From Chara braunii (lineage: Eukaryota > Streptophyta > Charophyceae > Charales > Characeae): 20,813 nt of DNA. Shown piece by piece: positions 9,175-17,864 of the stretch; the stretch's first letter is position 1, and the number at the start of each line of letters is the position of its first letter. Both the position numbers and the translations under genes were made by a program. Location of the stretch: the NCBI GenBank assembly GCA_003427395.1, contig BFEA01000834.1, positions 70,856 through 91,668 on the forward strand, written 5' to 3'. The notes beneath the pieces were generated by a model. That model made no database searches. It had not been told where the DNA came from and saw only the letters and a list, made by a program, of their open reading frames with translations.

Positions 9175-9545
9175 GCAGATGAATCCGAGGCATCCTGAGC
9201 CATCCTCGTCACACTGCCCTTAAGAGAATGAATGGTCGAAAACGAAGACCGCGGGATAGATCGGATACATCCGAAGCAGACGCAGTCGAAAAACCGATGT
9301 CGCATAGGCATCTGCACCGGGAAAAGCAACACCTCGCACGAAGGCCCTAGAACGCTGATACGGCAGACGAAGATGAATACGTTGTCATCCGAAGTCGACA
9401 AGTGGATTGTAAAGTCCGCCGTTGTAGTTCGGATGAATCCGAGCTCCAAAGCGGTGTGGACCACCCCCTTTCGGCCCGGACGAAACCGAACTCGAGTTTT
9501 CTTGTCCTTCTGAGTCGGTAACGGTTGTGACTCGGATGCATCCGA
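9175..9545. repeat. Cluster of four TCGGATNNATCCGA-type palindromes upstream of the gene
   Basis: Copies lie at 9175-9188 (GCAGATGAATCCGA, degenerate left half), 9261-9274 (TCGGATACATCCGA), 9429-9442 (TCGGATGAATCCGA) and 9532-9545 (TCGGATGCATCCGA, identical to the copy at 1065). They sit in the probable promoter side of the minus-strand gene. Possible roles are operator, transposase-binding subterminal repeat or partition-like site. None can be chosen from the sequence alone. Confidence 0.8.
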
Positions 9546-9721
9546 ATTCGAACAGCGCGGTCCAGAGACGGTCGTCCACAAGAGGTCATCTACAGCATGT
9601 GTTTTCGTCATCGACCTGTGAGCACTGGGTTAACCCTATCCTGCCGGAGGTTCGGTTCGGTTGAACCATAGGAGGCCGCAAGGCCGGGGCCTATTACGAC
9701 ACTTGCTCGACTAGAAACTTT

Positions 9722-10357
9722 ATGAGCCGCGCGTGCGTTGAGAGGCTGCGCTTACAGGGGCAAGTGCAGCGCCTGAGTCGACCTGTGGAGTCGACCTGTG
9801 CCAACAAACANCNTATGGTAGTTAATGACTACCTCCATGATGTAGAGTGTGTTTTCCCGTACGCAGGTAGGGGACAGAGTCTGGGTCAATCTTCAGAACT
9901 GGGACAGGAGTTCGAGATATCCCGCAAACTCATGCCTCAGTACTTTGGACCTTGGGAAGTTTTAGACGTAGTAGGGACAGATCCTGATGGTCCNTCATAT
10001 GTCATCNGTATCCCTGGTCATCTCAGAACTTACCCAGTCTTTCACACCTCTAAGCTCGCTGCATTCGAGGAAACTGATCAGTTTCCCTCTCGTCGATCCA
10101 TGCTGCCCGCAACCATGGATGGAGAAGTCGACATCGATGATATCGTTGACCACAGGGAGATGCCTGTTCAAAAGCCTCCAGGAAGGGGACGTCCTCCAAA
10201 GCCAAAGCTGCAGTTCCGAGTCCACTTCAGACATCATACAGATCCGAAGGAGGACCGCTGGTTTACTCGGGAGGAACTGATGCAGACCGCTCCTCAAATC
10301 GCTGTCCGCTATGAGAAGGATGTACTGAAAGGAAAGCGCCAGATGGCTACAGATTGA
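9722..10357 (+). pseudogene. Ty3/gypsy polyprotein 3' remnant: integrase end plus chromodomain-like tail
   Basis: The open frame of 211 codons is only the end of a pol gene; nothing of protease, reverse transcriptase or RNase H precedes it. Residues 1-60 look unrelated and the likely homology starts near 9900. Residues 69-112 are the integrase C-terminal GPY/F-type module (RKLMPQYFGPWEVL, then YPVFHTSKL). Residues 137-195 match a retroelement chromodomain outline: VDIDDIVDHRE, a GRGRPPKPK loop, LQFRVHF, then EDRWFTREEL. The usual WKGY is replaced by HFRHH, so part of the methyl-lysine aromatic cage is missing. Three N bases interrupt it. A purine-rich stretch after the stop (10381-10398) could be the polypurine tract, but no LTR pair could be shown. 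Confidence 0.8.
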
Positions 10358-11380
10358 TCTTCGAAGAGGACTAACGAAGATATGGAGGGAATGCGAGGCT
10401 ACGCCCGCTTAGCCCCTACGGGGCCCTATCTGCAACAAGGTCGGCCGCCCTAAGTGAAGGCAGGTACGACAGGCCCTTCGGGCCTCATTCTTCAGGGTAC
10501 CCCGCAACGGGGAAATTCAGACAGATGCGTTGCGCCAGTTGGTTGAATGAATCCAGGCCCTGGGCCGCCTGTGTAAATGAATGTGAAGCAGGCCCTGGGC
10601 TGGATACGGGTACCGGGCCAAACACAGGCCGAAAGCAGTTGGGCGCATGCAACCACTTCAGGCCCAAGGCCTGCTCNCTTNGTGACTGNGCCNGTGCCTA
10701 CCGGGGCCTACCGGAAGCTTCCTGGACTGGTCGCAGGCAGGCCACTTCGATATAGGGAAGGGCCTGCCTCCTCATTCGGCATTCGGGTGCTGGNTGCATG
10801 CTGCGTGAGCGCTGCTGCGCAATCCGCTGGCTGGCTGGCACTCACGCTCTCACGGGCGAGTAGGAGGGAGCACGCAGCCATAGCCAAGTTGCGTTGCTGT
10901 ATGCTAGGCGAAGCGCAGTGTGGTCCTTGGGGTGCTAGTGGCATGTGTGCGGTGTGGATCGGGGTTGTGAGTGTTACGAGAGACTTACCTGGTGCTGAAG
11001 CGTGCGACATTGGTCGCCATATGCTCGTACTTCGGGAACGCTGTTGATGTCATCATTCTGCTTTGTAGTATAGGTTAGATAGGATCTGCCACCTGTAGTC
11101 TGGGCGCCGAGCGCCAATAGGATATCAACTCTGGTTCGTAGTTGATGATGATGGGACTACTTCAGCATTGTCAATTTTGAACTCTTGGTGTGTTCTTATT
11201 TGGTGTATCTCGTGATGCCAGTCTGCTGTGGTTCGAGGTCAAGACTATCTGGGCTCATATGTATAATGCTGTTTGATTGCTGAAGTTCGCTAATGCTCAT
11301 CTTCCTTGCTGATGTGTCAGTGCAGCGGTCCAGATTTGGCCATTCTGCTATTAGAACCCAGTGTCCCAAGGCCTGCACCA
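10358..11380. other. Gene-free stretch after the gypsy remnant, possibly LTR-derived
   Basis: No credible coding frame. From 10400 to 10680 the sequence is GC-rich with many short dyads built on GGCCC (AGGCCCTTCGGGCCT near 10468, GGCCCTGGGCC near 10556, CAGGCCCAAGGCCTG near 10660). It may be the 3' LTR or downstream region of the gypsy element; without a second copy its borders cannot be drawn. From about 10900 to 11380 I see nothing recognisable. Confidence 0.4.
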
Positions 11381-11572
11381 AAGCTGGGTAATGGTCCCCG
11401 GTGTTTTTTTTTTCCCCTTCCCCGGGCTGTTTGTGGTGGAGGATTTCCCAGCCTCCTTTTTTTTTTTTTTTTTTTTTTTTTGAAGGAATAAACTTTNTTT
11501 AGCAAATGTGAANAGGAGGCCAGGAATCCTCACAAACAACCCGGAAATGAAACTGGGGCCATTACCCAGCTT
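11381..11572. repeat. Snap-back inverted repeat with a T-run in the loop
   Basis: The left end AAGCTGGGTAATGG (11381-11394) is complemented exactly by CCATTACCCAGCTT (11559-11572). Further inward, CCCGGGCTGTTTGTGGTGGAGGATT pairs imperfectly with the GAATCCTCACAAACAACCCGG part of the right arm, and GCCTCCTTT pairs with the AGGAGGC near 11514. The arms are about 75-80 nt and flank a T run (11457-11481) plus a short AT-rich loop. It could be a fold-back element or two head-to-head retrocopies. Confidence 0.75.
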
Positions 11573-11576
11573 GGGC

Positions 11577-11606
11577 ATGTGCTGGAAACCGGGTCCAGCG
11601 TCCCTG
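11577..11606 (-). repeat. Fragment of the poly(A)-tailed retroelement family
   Basis: The stretch GTGCTGGAAACCGGGTCCAG plus CGTCCC is the reverse complement of the GGGACGCTGGACCC...CCAGCA core seen at 11957, 14941 and 16222. Only about 30 bases are recognisable. Confidence 0.55.
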
Positions 11607-11700
11607 GTCAGAAATAATCTTCCTCCAAAAAAACGGTGAAAGCACAGAAAAAGGTGACCAAATGCAATTAAGACACTCTATAATATCAGCCTGGCCACCA

Positions 11701-12075
11701 AATCCCCGGGTTTTCTCCTGGGTAATCAATGCTGGTGGAATTGAGAGTCACTCAAATGCTGAGGGAGGAACTAGTTGTTTAGAAGCAGATATCTCGCGCC
11801 TGGTATTGGGGCGAAGAGGTCTCCTCCCCTCCCCTCCCATAATCACCTGCACAGTCCATCCTCTGGAAGCCAGAGTAATCAATGCTGGCAGGTTTTATAC
11901 AACTTTTGGTATTCATCCTGAACTCTTTCTGTCTTCGTTCTGTAAACAGTGTAATGGGACGCTGGACCCGTTTTCCAGCAGGTGATGCTCCCCACCAATA
12001 GATTGAGCCTCTCCCCGGGTGCTAGTGGTGTCTGATCTCGTCAGCAACACTAGCACTGCAGGGGGGGGGGGTTGC

Positions 12076-12106
<31 letters not shown>
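11701..12106 (+). mobile_element. Non-autonomous poly(A)-tailed retroelement (SINE-like), longest copy
   Basis: It begins within AATCCCCGGGTTTTCTCCTG and TAATCAATGCTGGTGG, carries GGGACGCTGGACCC, CCAGCAGGTG, CTCCCCACCAATAGAT and GGTGCTAGTGGTG, and ends in G11 (12061-12071) and A30 (12077-12106). The same blocks, in the same order, occur on the minus strand at 16170-16360 and, shortened at the 5' end, at 14938-15085, each ending in poly(A). That pattern is typical of LINE-mobilised SINEs. I see no clear pol III A and B boxes and no target-site duplication was found, so the head may be unlike tRNA. The motif TAATCAATGCTGG recurs at 11877, suggesting an internal duplication. Confidence 0.65.
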
Positions 12107-12107
<1 letters not shown>

Positions 12108-12878
12108 CCTGGCCACCAAGCTACTCAGACATTCACCCAACGGGAACTGGGCCACGGGCCGAGACGGGAAAGCAGACCCCTATAAACTAAACGTGATTAC
12201 ATCAGGCCCTATGTCTAGCCGGAGTCCAGCGCACTCGCTGCCTCTCACCCTAATAACCACGGGCCTAAAGATAAACCGCCCTCACTGGTGACTTTGGCCA
12301 ATGTGTTCCCTCTCGCCCAAGTTTTACGGAACCACTTGGTCCCATTCCCTTTGGCTTTTTGACAGCTAAACCAGTCTGCCCGAATAGCTCGACGAATGTT
12401 CTCCTTCACCTGAAAAATCTGTTGATGAAAGACTGTGTCTTCCTCACGAAAAACCTTTAAGTTAGTGTTCCTGGCTGACCAGATTGTATCCATAATCACC
12501 CCACGACACACCTGGCAGGGCTACATAATAACCCCAACCCCCCGAGAAGCTCATGGGCCTCGTTGTGGCACGGTGACCGTAAAGAATCCAGTCGTCCGAC
12601 CATATGAAGTCCTGGTCTGCTATCTTCTTCCAATGAGAGCACCACCAATCCCACTGCTGGTCTGCCCAAGGGGCACAACAGACATAGATGTTTGGCAGAC
12701 TCCCATGATCCCCAACCGCGCCTTCTGCACGTATCAGAAATTTCTGATCCTTCAGCTATCAACCACGTAGCAGTCGGCATCACCTGCAATGATTGATCCT
12801 TGGGGTAACTTCGGCGCAGTCACGAAAACAGTTTGTAATTGCATTCGAAACTGCGTTTTAGCAGTTTTTTTAGTCAGG
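12107..12878. other. Gene-free stretch
   Basis: No convincing coding frame and no repeat that I can match elsewhere in the window. Confidence 0.5.
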
Positions 12879-12910
12879 GCCCGAGTTTCAATTGCAGTTG
12901 AAACTCGGGC
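12879..12910. repeat. Perfect 13-bp-arm hairpin
   Basis: GCCCGAGTTTCAA (12879-12891) and TTGAAACTCGGGC (12898-12910) are exact complements around a 6-nt loop. The flanks carry related words (CAGGGCCC at 12876 and CAGGGCCC near 12933). No oligo-T terminator context and no gene upstream, so it is probably repeat-derived. Confidence 0.7.
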
Positions 12911-13405
12911 TGCCTTTCCGTAGTAGTTCAGTCAGGGCCCTCGTCTATCCACGAACAGCAGATGAAAAAAAAAAAAAAAAAAAACATCCCGCATGCTGTG
13001 ATTGCGCACCGATACAGGATGCTAGAGTACTTGTCTGGAACTCAATGAAGCGTGGAATCCGCCCTGCCTGGCTGGCAGGGCGCTACAGGAACCTCACAAC
13101 AAAAAACAAAAAAGGAAAACGACCTGTTTCATGTTCCTCACTTCCTGGCCAGATACATTTGTCAAAGCACTAGTGACGTGACGGATGTAGGTGGATTTGA
13201 AGTTCCTCGCCTTGACCTGGGGGGGGGGGGGCAAAAAGCTCCAATCTATGACCTGCAGGATGCCTTTAGTTATCCATGAAAGCCCGAAGGAGCCAGGAGC
13301 TCCATCCGCAGAAAACTCGTTATCGAAGAGCAGCTGGGTACCCGCCCTTCTATTTAGGACGTTGGTTCCTTCAGAGTTTGTGGTCTGAGTTTATTCAACG
13401 TGGAA
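12911..13405. other. Gene-free stretch with A20 and G13 runs
   Basis: An A run at 12965-12984 and a G run at 13219-13231 are the only notable features. The A run may be the tail of an otherwise unrecognised retrocopy. Confidence 0.5.
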
Positions 13406-13770
13406 AACTCGGGGCTATAATTTAATGCATCTGACAACAATTATGGCCCACTCTCGAGGCTATAAGGGCATACTCATGCCAGTGCTTTCCCAAAATTTAA
13501 TGCATCAAGCTCCAGTCAATTTGTGTGGAGCAACCCGTGCTGGGAACCGGGCCCAGCGTCCCATGTGGAATCATATGAAAAACAAATTGAAATACGGGGG
13601 CCATTACCTGGCCTCGGCTAAGAATATCCCTTTTTTGAGAGAAAACCCATGCCAGCACTTTCCTAAAATTTAATGCAGCTGACAGCAATTATGGCCCGCT
13701 CTGGAGGCTCCAAGGGCATACTCATGCTAGCACTTTCCTCAATGCATCTGACTGCAATTACGGCCAGAAG
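13406..13770 (+). repeat. Degenerate array of a roughly 70-bp unit, interrupted
   Basis: The words ATACTCATGCCAGTGCTTTCC, AAAATTTAATGCATCTGAC and CAATTATGGCCC recur in order at about 13417-13449, 13469-13505, 13646-13697 and 13718-13766. The interruption at 13506-13645 includes a fragment of the poly(A) retroelement core (GTGCTGGGAACCGGGCCCAG, 13537-13556). Copies are full or partial with scattered substitutions. Confidence 0.65.
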
Positions 13771-14186
13771 ATTCCTTGTTTCCATTTCGTCACTCTCCGA
13801 CAACTCTCCTCCCTCTTCTGGCATATGGCGATGAACAGTTGTTGGCTGCTATGCAACGACAATATTGGCCATTAGGCACCACCATGTGGGGTTGAAGGGG
13901 GGTAGGGGGAGGTGCAGTGACTGGCCATTGCTCGGCGCTAGCACCGCTGATTTCCCCATCGGCAATGCCTGCCCACCCCTCGTCACCATGATGAGGGACT
14001 GGTACAGCCTTGCTCTCGCACCGCAGCTGTGGTGCAAACCTACCCCATGGGCTGGGGAGAGATCCCGGTTGGTTGGTGTTCCCCCATACTATAAATAGAC
14101 TAGTGAGAGGATGAGATAGATGCGTACTACCAAGAAAGATGAAATAGATTGAGACAAGAATATAGATTACTTGCAAAACGAGAGTG

Positions 14187-14230
14187 AATCTTTCGCTAGA
14201 ACATGGACCGATACACCGCCGCCATGATTT
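14187..14230 (+). repeat. Dispersed 44-bp block, copy 1
   Basis: GAATCTTTCGCTAGAACATG followed by GACCGATACACCGCC matches 19217-19258 with a few changes. The family is unknown. The surrounding 13771-14304 holds no gene that I can support. Confidence 0.55.
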
Positions 14231-14304
14231 TTGAACCAGCCGCCTATTCTAGGATCAGCCACTAACTTACCAAAAAACGAGCCACTCGGAGTGACCAGGG
14301 CAGA

Positions 14305-14458
14305 GGTCCGACTAGCAAAGAGGATCGGATCGAATGCCTGAATCTGGATGTGTTTTATGCACAGATGCAGAAAAGCAGTTCAATCTCAATTTCCTGCACC
14401 TCTCTACAAACAACTCCAGATTCAGGCCTTCCATCCGATCCTCTTTGCTAGTGGGACC
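14305..14458. mobile_element. 154-bp inverted-repeat MITE-like element (family 2), intact copy
   Basis: The arms 14305-14348 and 14415-14458 are 44 nt each and complementary at about 41 of 44 positions, starting GGTCC(C/G)ACTAGCAAAGAGG. The 66-nt centre includes GCAGAAAAGCAGTTCAATCT. A second copy, interrupted in its left arm, lies at 19794-20056. It has no coding capacity. Target-site duplication is unclear from the flanks. Confidence 0.75.
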
Positions 14459-14718
14459 ACGTCCCAGGGGTGTGGAATCGCCTTTACCACAGACCTTCCC
14501 GAATTTTTTTCATAGTTTTCAGAAGCGGTCCATCGGGTCAGTGGTCGGACATCGGAGAGGTTTTCTGCGGGTCTATGCGGGCAACGGCCACGAACGGTAC
14601 CCGTTGGCGGGGATTGGACGGACATTGGCAGGAATGGATGGACATTGGCGACGCGGCTGCGTATACGCATATGAAAACAGGCCGCGGGAGACCTCTTAGG
14701 ACGAATCTTAAAAGATGA

Positions 14719-14792
14719 TTTTTAGGATTGCATGTAACGACGCCGCATGAAATCCTAAAAATCCTTTAGGACTCGTCCTAAAAATTTTAGGA
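14719..14792. repeat. Two adjacent TAGGAT-type palindromes
   Basis: TTTTTAGGATTGCATG (14719-14734) pairs with CATGAAATCCTAAAAA (14746-14761) at 15 of 16 positions, and TCCTAAAAATTTTAGGA (14776-14792) is itself a dyad. Related TCTTAGGACGAATCTTA words precede them from 14695. It may be a small fold-back element. Confidence 0.6.
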
Positions 14793-14937
14793 TTCTTTTA
14801 GGAGTGTCTAACAAGACCCTAAGCCAGCAGGACAGCACCGGTTTCCCATTCAGAGATAGTGCTGCTAAGCTTCTTTTTTTGGGCCCGGGATCGCAGGAAC
14901 CATAAACCAAATCCCACCTTGGATCTGCCTGGCGCTT

Positions 14938-15085
14938 GTCAGCTGGACCCGATTTCCAGCAGGTGCGGCTCCCCACCTACAGATGGAGCCTCTCCGGCGG
15001 TGCTAGCGGTGCCTGCTCTTACCAGCACCCCTAGCTTCGGCTCGGGTGTTTTCAGACAAAAAAAAAAAAAAAAAAAAAAAAAAAA
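14938..15085 (+). mobile_element. Poly(A)-tailed retroelement, 5'-truncated copy
   Basis: It shares CAGCTGGACCCGATTTCCAG, CAGGTGCGGCTCCCCACC, AGATGGAGCCTCTCC and GGTGCTAGCGGTG with the copy at 11701-12106 and ends in A28 (15058-15085). The 5' truncation is typical of target-primed reverse transcription. Confidence 0.65.
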
Positions 15086-15246
15086 CACGATGTTTTTTGT
15101 TTTTTTTTTACGATTTTACGATTTTACTTTTTCTTGGAATATTGATAAGAGAAAGTCAAACACCCCTTTGGTCCCCTTCCTAAATATTCAAACAGCCAGT
15201 TAGGGTACCAGCCTTGAACTGGTACCAGTTACAGGCTGGCTGGCAC

Positions 15247-15384
15247 TAGAACGCCCGGTCATTATCCCTGTATCTAGACGGAAAGTTGCTTCGAATACGG
15301 CTATAATGCCCGGTCATTATCGCTGTATCTAGACAGAAAGTTGCTTCGAATACGGCTATAATGACCGGGCGTTCTATTCGGGGC
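15247..15384. mobile_element. Family 1 hairpin element with an internal 55-bp duplication
   Basis: GAACGCCCGGTCATTAT at the left pairs with ATAATGACCGGGCGTTC at the right, as in the 105-bp copies at 15978 and 19804. Here the block beginning GCCCGGTCATTATC occurs twice head-to-tail (15253 and 15308, period 55) with two or three changes. The outer left terminus is missing. Confidence 0.7.
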
Positions 15385-15975
15385 CAGGTGAGCACCACTA
15401 CCTTTCTGAGCCTTGGGAAAAACGGGAACATAGGTCACACCGCATTTTTAGGGGGTCCTAACAAGGCTTGAAGGCTTGGGAGGAAAGAAATGTTTCGGCC
15501 TTGTGGGTCCGCTTGCCACCAAAAAAAAGCGGGAAAATTGCATCTGTACCCCACTTAAAGATGGGAATACCAGCTATACCCAGTGGAGCGCCCAACTTGG
15601 ATTTATACCCAGACCCTGTCCAACTTCAGGTAATACCCAACTTTTCCTGTGTGCCAACTTATGCCCCTACCCGAGCACAAAATTATGGTTAGGGAGCACA
15701 AAATTATGCTTATGCCCAGGACCCGAGCAGGCCGAATTGGGTATGCCCATAATTTGCCTGGGTATGTGCCTAATTAGCATTCCGGTAAGGTAGTTGGGTA
15801 TAACTGCAAATTGGCGCTACCAACCTTGGCCCTCCTCCCTCCTGTCCTGGGTATACAAACAATTTGCAATTTTTTTATTTTTTATTTTTTTTTTAGAATT
15901 TGCAATTTTGCCCAGACAATTTTCCGGGTACTTTATGCAAGCTACCCAAGTCGGACACCAAGGGCCAAGTCCCAC
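15385..15975. other. Gene-free stretch, rich in TACCCA-type words
   Basis: No coding frame can be supported. Short related words (ATACCCA, TTGGGTAT, AAAATTATG, CATAATTT) recur in both orientations from 15540 to 15810, suggesting a strongly decayed inverted repeat. No borders can be set. Confidence 0.4.
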
Positions 15976-15977
15976 TA

Positions 15978-16082
15978 CCTTCTTCCCCCGAATACAACGT
16001 AAGGTCATTATAGCTGTATTTGGGGCATCTTTCAGTCTAAATACAGCTATAATGACCCTACGTTGTATTCGGGGGAAGAAGG
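15978..16082. mobile_element. Family 1 MITE-like hairpin, intact 105-bp copy
   Basis: The arms of about 46 nt start CCTTCTTCCCCCGAATAC and are complementary except at about two positions; the loop is about 13 nt. TA flanks both ends (15976-15977, 16083-16084), as for Tc1/mariner-type MITEs. The length equals that of the copy at 19804. It is preceded by GTCCCAC, as is that copy. Confidence 0.8.
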
Positions 16083-16169
16083 TAGCGGTCAGAAAAGTAA
16101 AGGAACGAGGACCTTCGTGTGTGTGACACTCTTTTCAGCCGCAGATAGCAAAAGGATCCGACCGTCCTC

Positions 16170-16360
16170 TTTTTTTTTTTTTTTTTCTAAACGAAAACCT
16201 CCATCTATTGGTGGGGAGCAGCACCTGCTGGAAACCGGGTCCAGCGTCCCATTCACAAAGTACGTAGATAAAGTTATGGGAAGACTTTGGAACGAAGGGC
16301 TGCGAGAGTCTGACTTCCACCAGCATTGATTGCCCAGGGGAAAACCCCGGGGATTAACTG
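16170..16360 (-). mobile_element. Poly(A)-tailed retroelement, minus-strand copy
   Basis: Read on the minus strand: AATCCCCGGGGTTTTCCCCT and CAATCAATGCTGGTGG, then GGGACGCTGGACCCGGTTTC, CAGGTGCTGCTCCCCACC and AATAGATGGAGG, ending in an A run (T on the plus strand, 16170-16186). Block order is as in the copy at 11701. It is shorter in the middle and lacks the GGTGCTAG block before the tail. A second T run lies at 16431-16458. Confidence 0.65.
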
Positions 16361-16603
16361 CTGCCCTGCAAATCCTAGGACGGTAGATCTTTCTCACCCT
16401 CTCATTGGCCATCAACTGTGCTAGGTATTCTTTTTTTTTTTTTTTTTTTTTTTTTTTTGAGTTCTTTCTCATCTACGGAGGGATTTTCATTCCTGGCTGT
16501 TTTTTTTATGGGTCAGGAATGAAAACCAGTTCGGAAATTGGTGAGGGCCAGAATAAAAACAAAAAAACAAAATGGTGAGAAGAGTGTGCCAGTCTGAACA
16601 GGC

Positions 16604-16608
<5 letters not shown>

Positions 16609-16678
<70 letters not shown>

Positions 16679-16679
16679 C
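16609..16679. repeat. (TC)n then (CA)n compound microsatellite
   Basis: A perfect TC run of about 53 bases passes straight into a CA run at about 16662. Arg-Glu repeat frames on the opposite strand are artefacts of it. Confidence 0.97.
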
Positions 16680-16969
16680 ATGCAAAGTCATATTAGCCCC
16701 AGTCAGAGGAGCCTTGGGCTGCTACCATTCCGGGTGCTTATCAGTGAAATTATTCCACTATTGACGTTATCAGAACGTACCTGGACGGCTTCAGGACTCG
16801 GTGCAGACAATTCACCTCCAGCAGGTGTAACTCTCGACCAATAGATCGGAGCCATGTGAAGAGGGGTGGTATTGGGCGAAGCTCATATCACTCCCAATAG
16901 CACATCCCGATAGATGATTAGAGGAAAAATGAAAAGAGGAGCATTTCTGTCAAAGTTTGATAAACATTC

Positions 16970-17017
<48 letters not shown>

Positions 17018-17260
17018 CAGGCAAAACCATATTAACCGCAAGTTCGAGTCAGGGGAGCATTGCTGATAATTTTTGATAAACATTCGCTTCGCTCTCTCTC
17101 TCGAAGATCTCTCAGTGCAACTCCACAACTCTGGGGTCGTAATTACGGTCAGATGCAGCCACGCCGGGTCGGAAAAATGGCCCTATACATCCAGCAAATT
17201 TCCTTGTGTGAGTATGCCCTCAAAGTGATATTAACCCCAACGCAGAGCAGCATCGTTGGA
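16676..17260 (+). repeat. Degenerate repeats anchored on TC microsatellites
   Basis: A block reading roughly ACCATGCAAAGTCATATTAG then CCCCAGTCAGAGGAGC follows the TC run at 16676, recurs as ACCAGGCAAAACCATATTAA at 17016 after the second TC run (16973-17015), and recurs more weakly near 17212. GGAGCATT..TG and TTTGATAAACATTC also occur twice (16939, 17054). A fragment of the poly(A) retroelement (CCTCCAGCAGGTG...ACCAATAGATCGGAG) lies at 16816-16852. No gene. Confidence 0.55.
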
Positions 17261-17333
17261 TTTTTTTTTTTTTTTTTTTTTTTTTGGTTGCAAATTTTTG
17301 AGAGTGCTCTGAGACTCGCACAAAAAGAAAAAT

Positions 17334-17379
17334 GTCCTTCATCCGTTAAATTGGAACGATACAGAGAGAAGATTAGCAT
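17334..17379 (+). pseudogene. U6 snRNA pseudogene, 5' half with A-rich tail
   Basis: It matches the 5' half of U6: GTCC, then ATCCGTTAAATTGGAACGAT, ACAGAGA and GATTAGCAT. The first hairpin is collapsed by deletion and there are two extra bases after ACAGAGA. After GATTAGCAT the sequence turns directly into an A-rich tail. The catalytic second half is absent, so it cannot work. The form is that of a truncated retrocopy. Confidence 0.8.
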
Positions 17380-17864
17380 AATTAAAAAAAAAAAGAAAAA
17401 AGAAAAGGAAAAGCGAAAGATTCTCTAGGCTGATTACCGAAGAGTAAGCGGCTCGCCGCATCACTCTTCAAATGGCGAAATTCTGAATGCATCAGGACGA
17501 AAAAGATGTCTTGATTCATTCAAGATGTTGCCAATTGGCGAGTGGTGCGGCGAGGCCCTAAGTACCGAGTTGATACAGAAATTAAAACGCTATTTCGTCA
17601 CGCCAAAAAACTTTGTCAAATTTAACGAAATGAAAAAAAAAAAAAAAAAACGTCAGTCGTAAACAAAATATCGAGTGGATGACGTTTAACAATACACAAA
17701 ATAATAATAATAATAATAATTTAAAAAAAAGGTGGCGAGAGGACAAGCATAAACCGTTGAGAGGTAAAGACTACCCCTACCGTTTTCAGCCGAGTAGAAC
17801 TCGCGGTCATCAGCCGGACTTGGTCCAATTTTCATTCCAGATACAGACATACTAATGGCGGCGC
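17380..17864. other. Gene-free stretch with an A18 run and an (AAT)n run
   Basis: Poly(A) at 17633-17650 ends an unrecognised segment, possibly another retrocopy. The AAT repeats lie near 17701-17720. No coding frame can be supported. Confidence 0.45.

Noticed and set aside
9099-9611. 170-codon minus-strand open frame upstream of the main gene, in the same frame
   Set aside because: Covers the palindrome cluster, gives no domain-like sequence, and is separated from the main frame by stops; treated as 5' flank.
14719-14792. Telomere-like repeats
   Set aside because: The TTTTTAGGAT words are palindromic and not in TTTAGGG tandem order.
16506-16691. Arg-Glu repeat frame
   Set aside because: It is the translation of the TC microsatellite.
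17040-17056. tRNA B-box-like AGTTCGAGTCAGG
   Set aside because: No cloverleaf, no A box at a proper distance, and the site is part of the degenerate repeat after the TC run.
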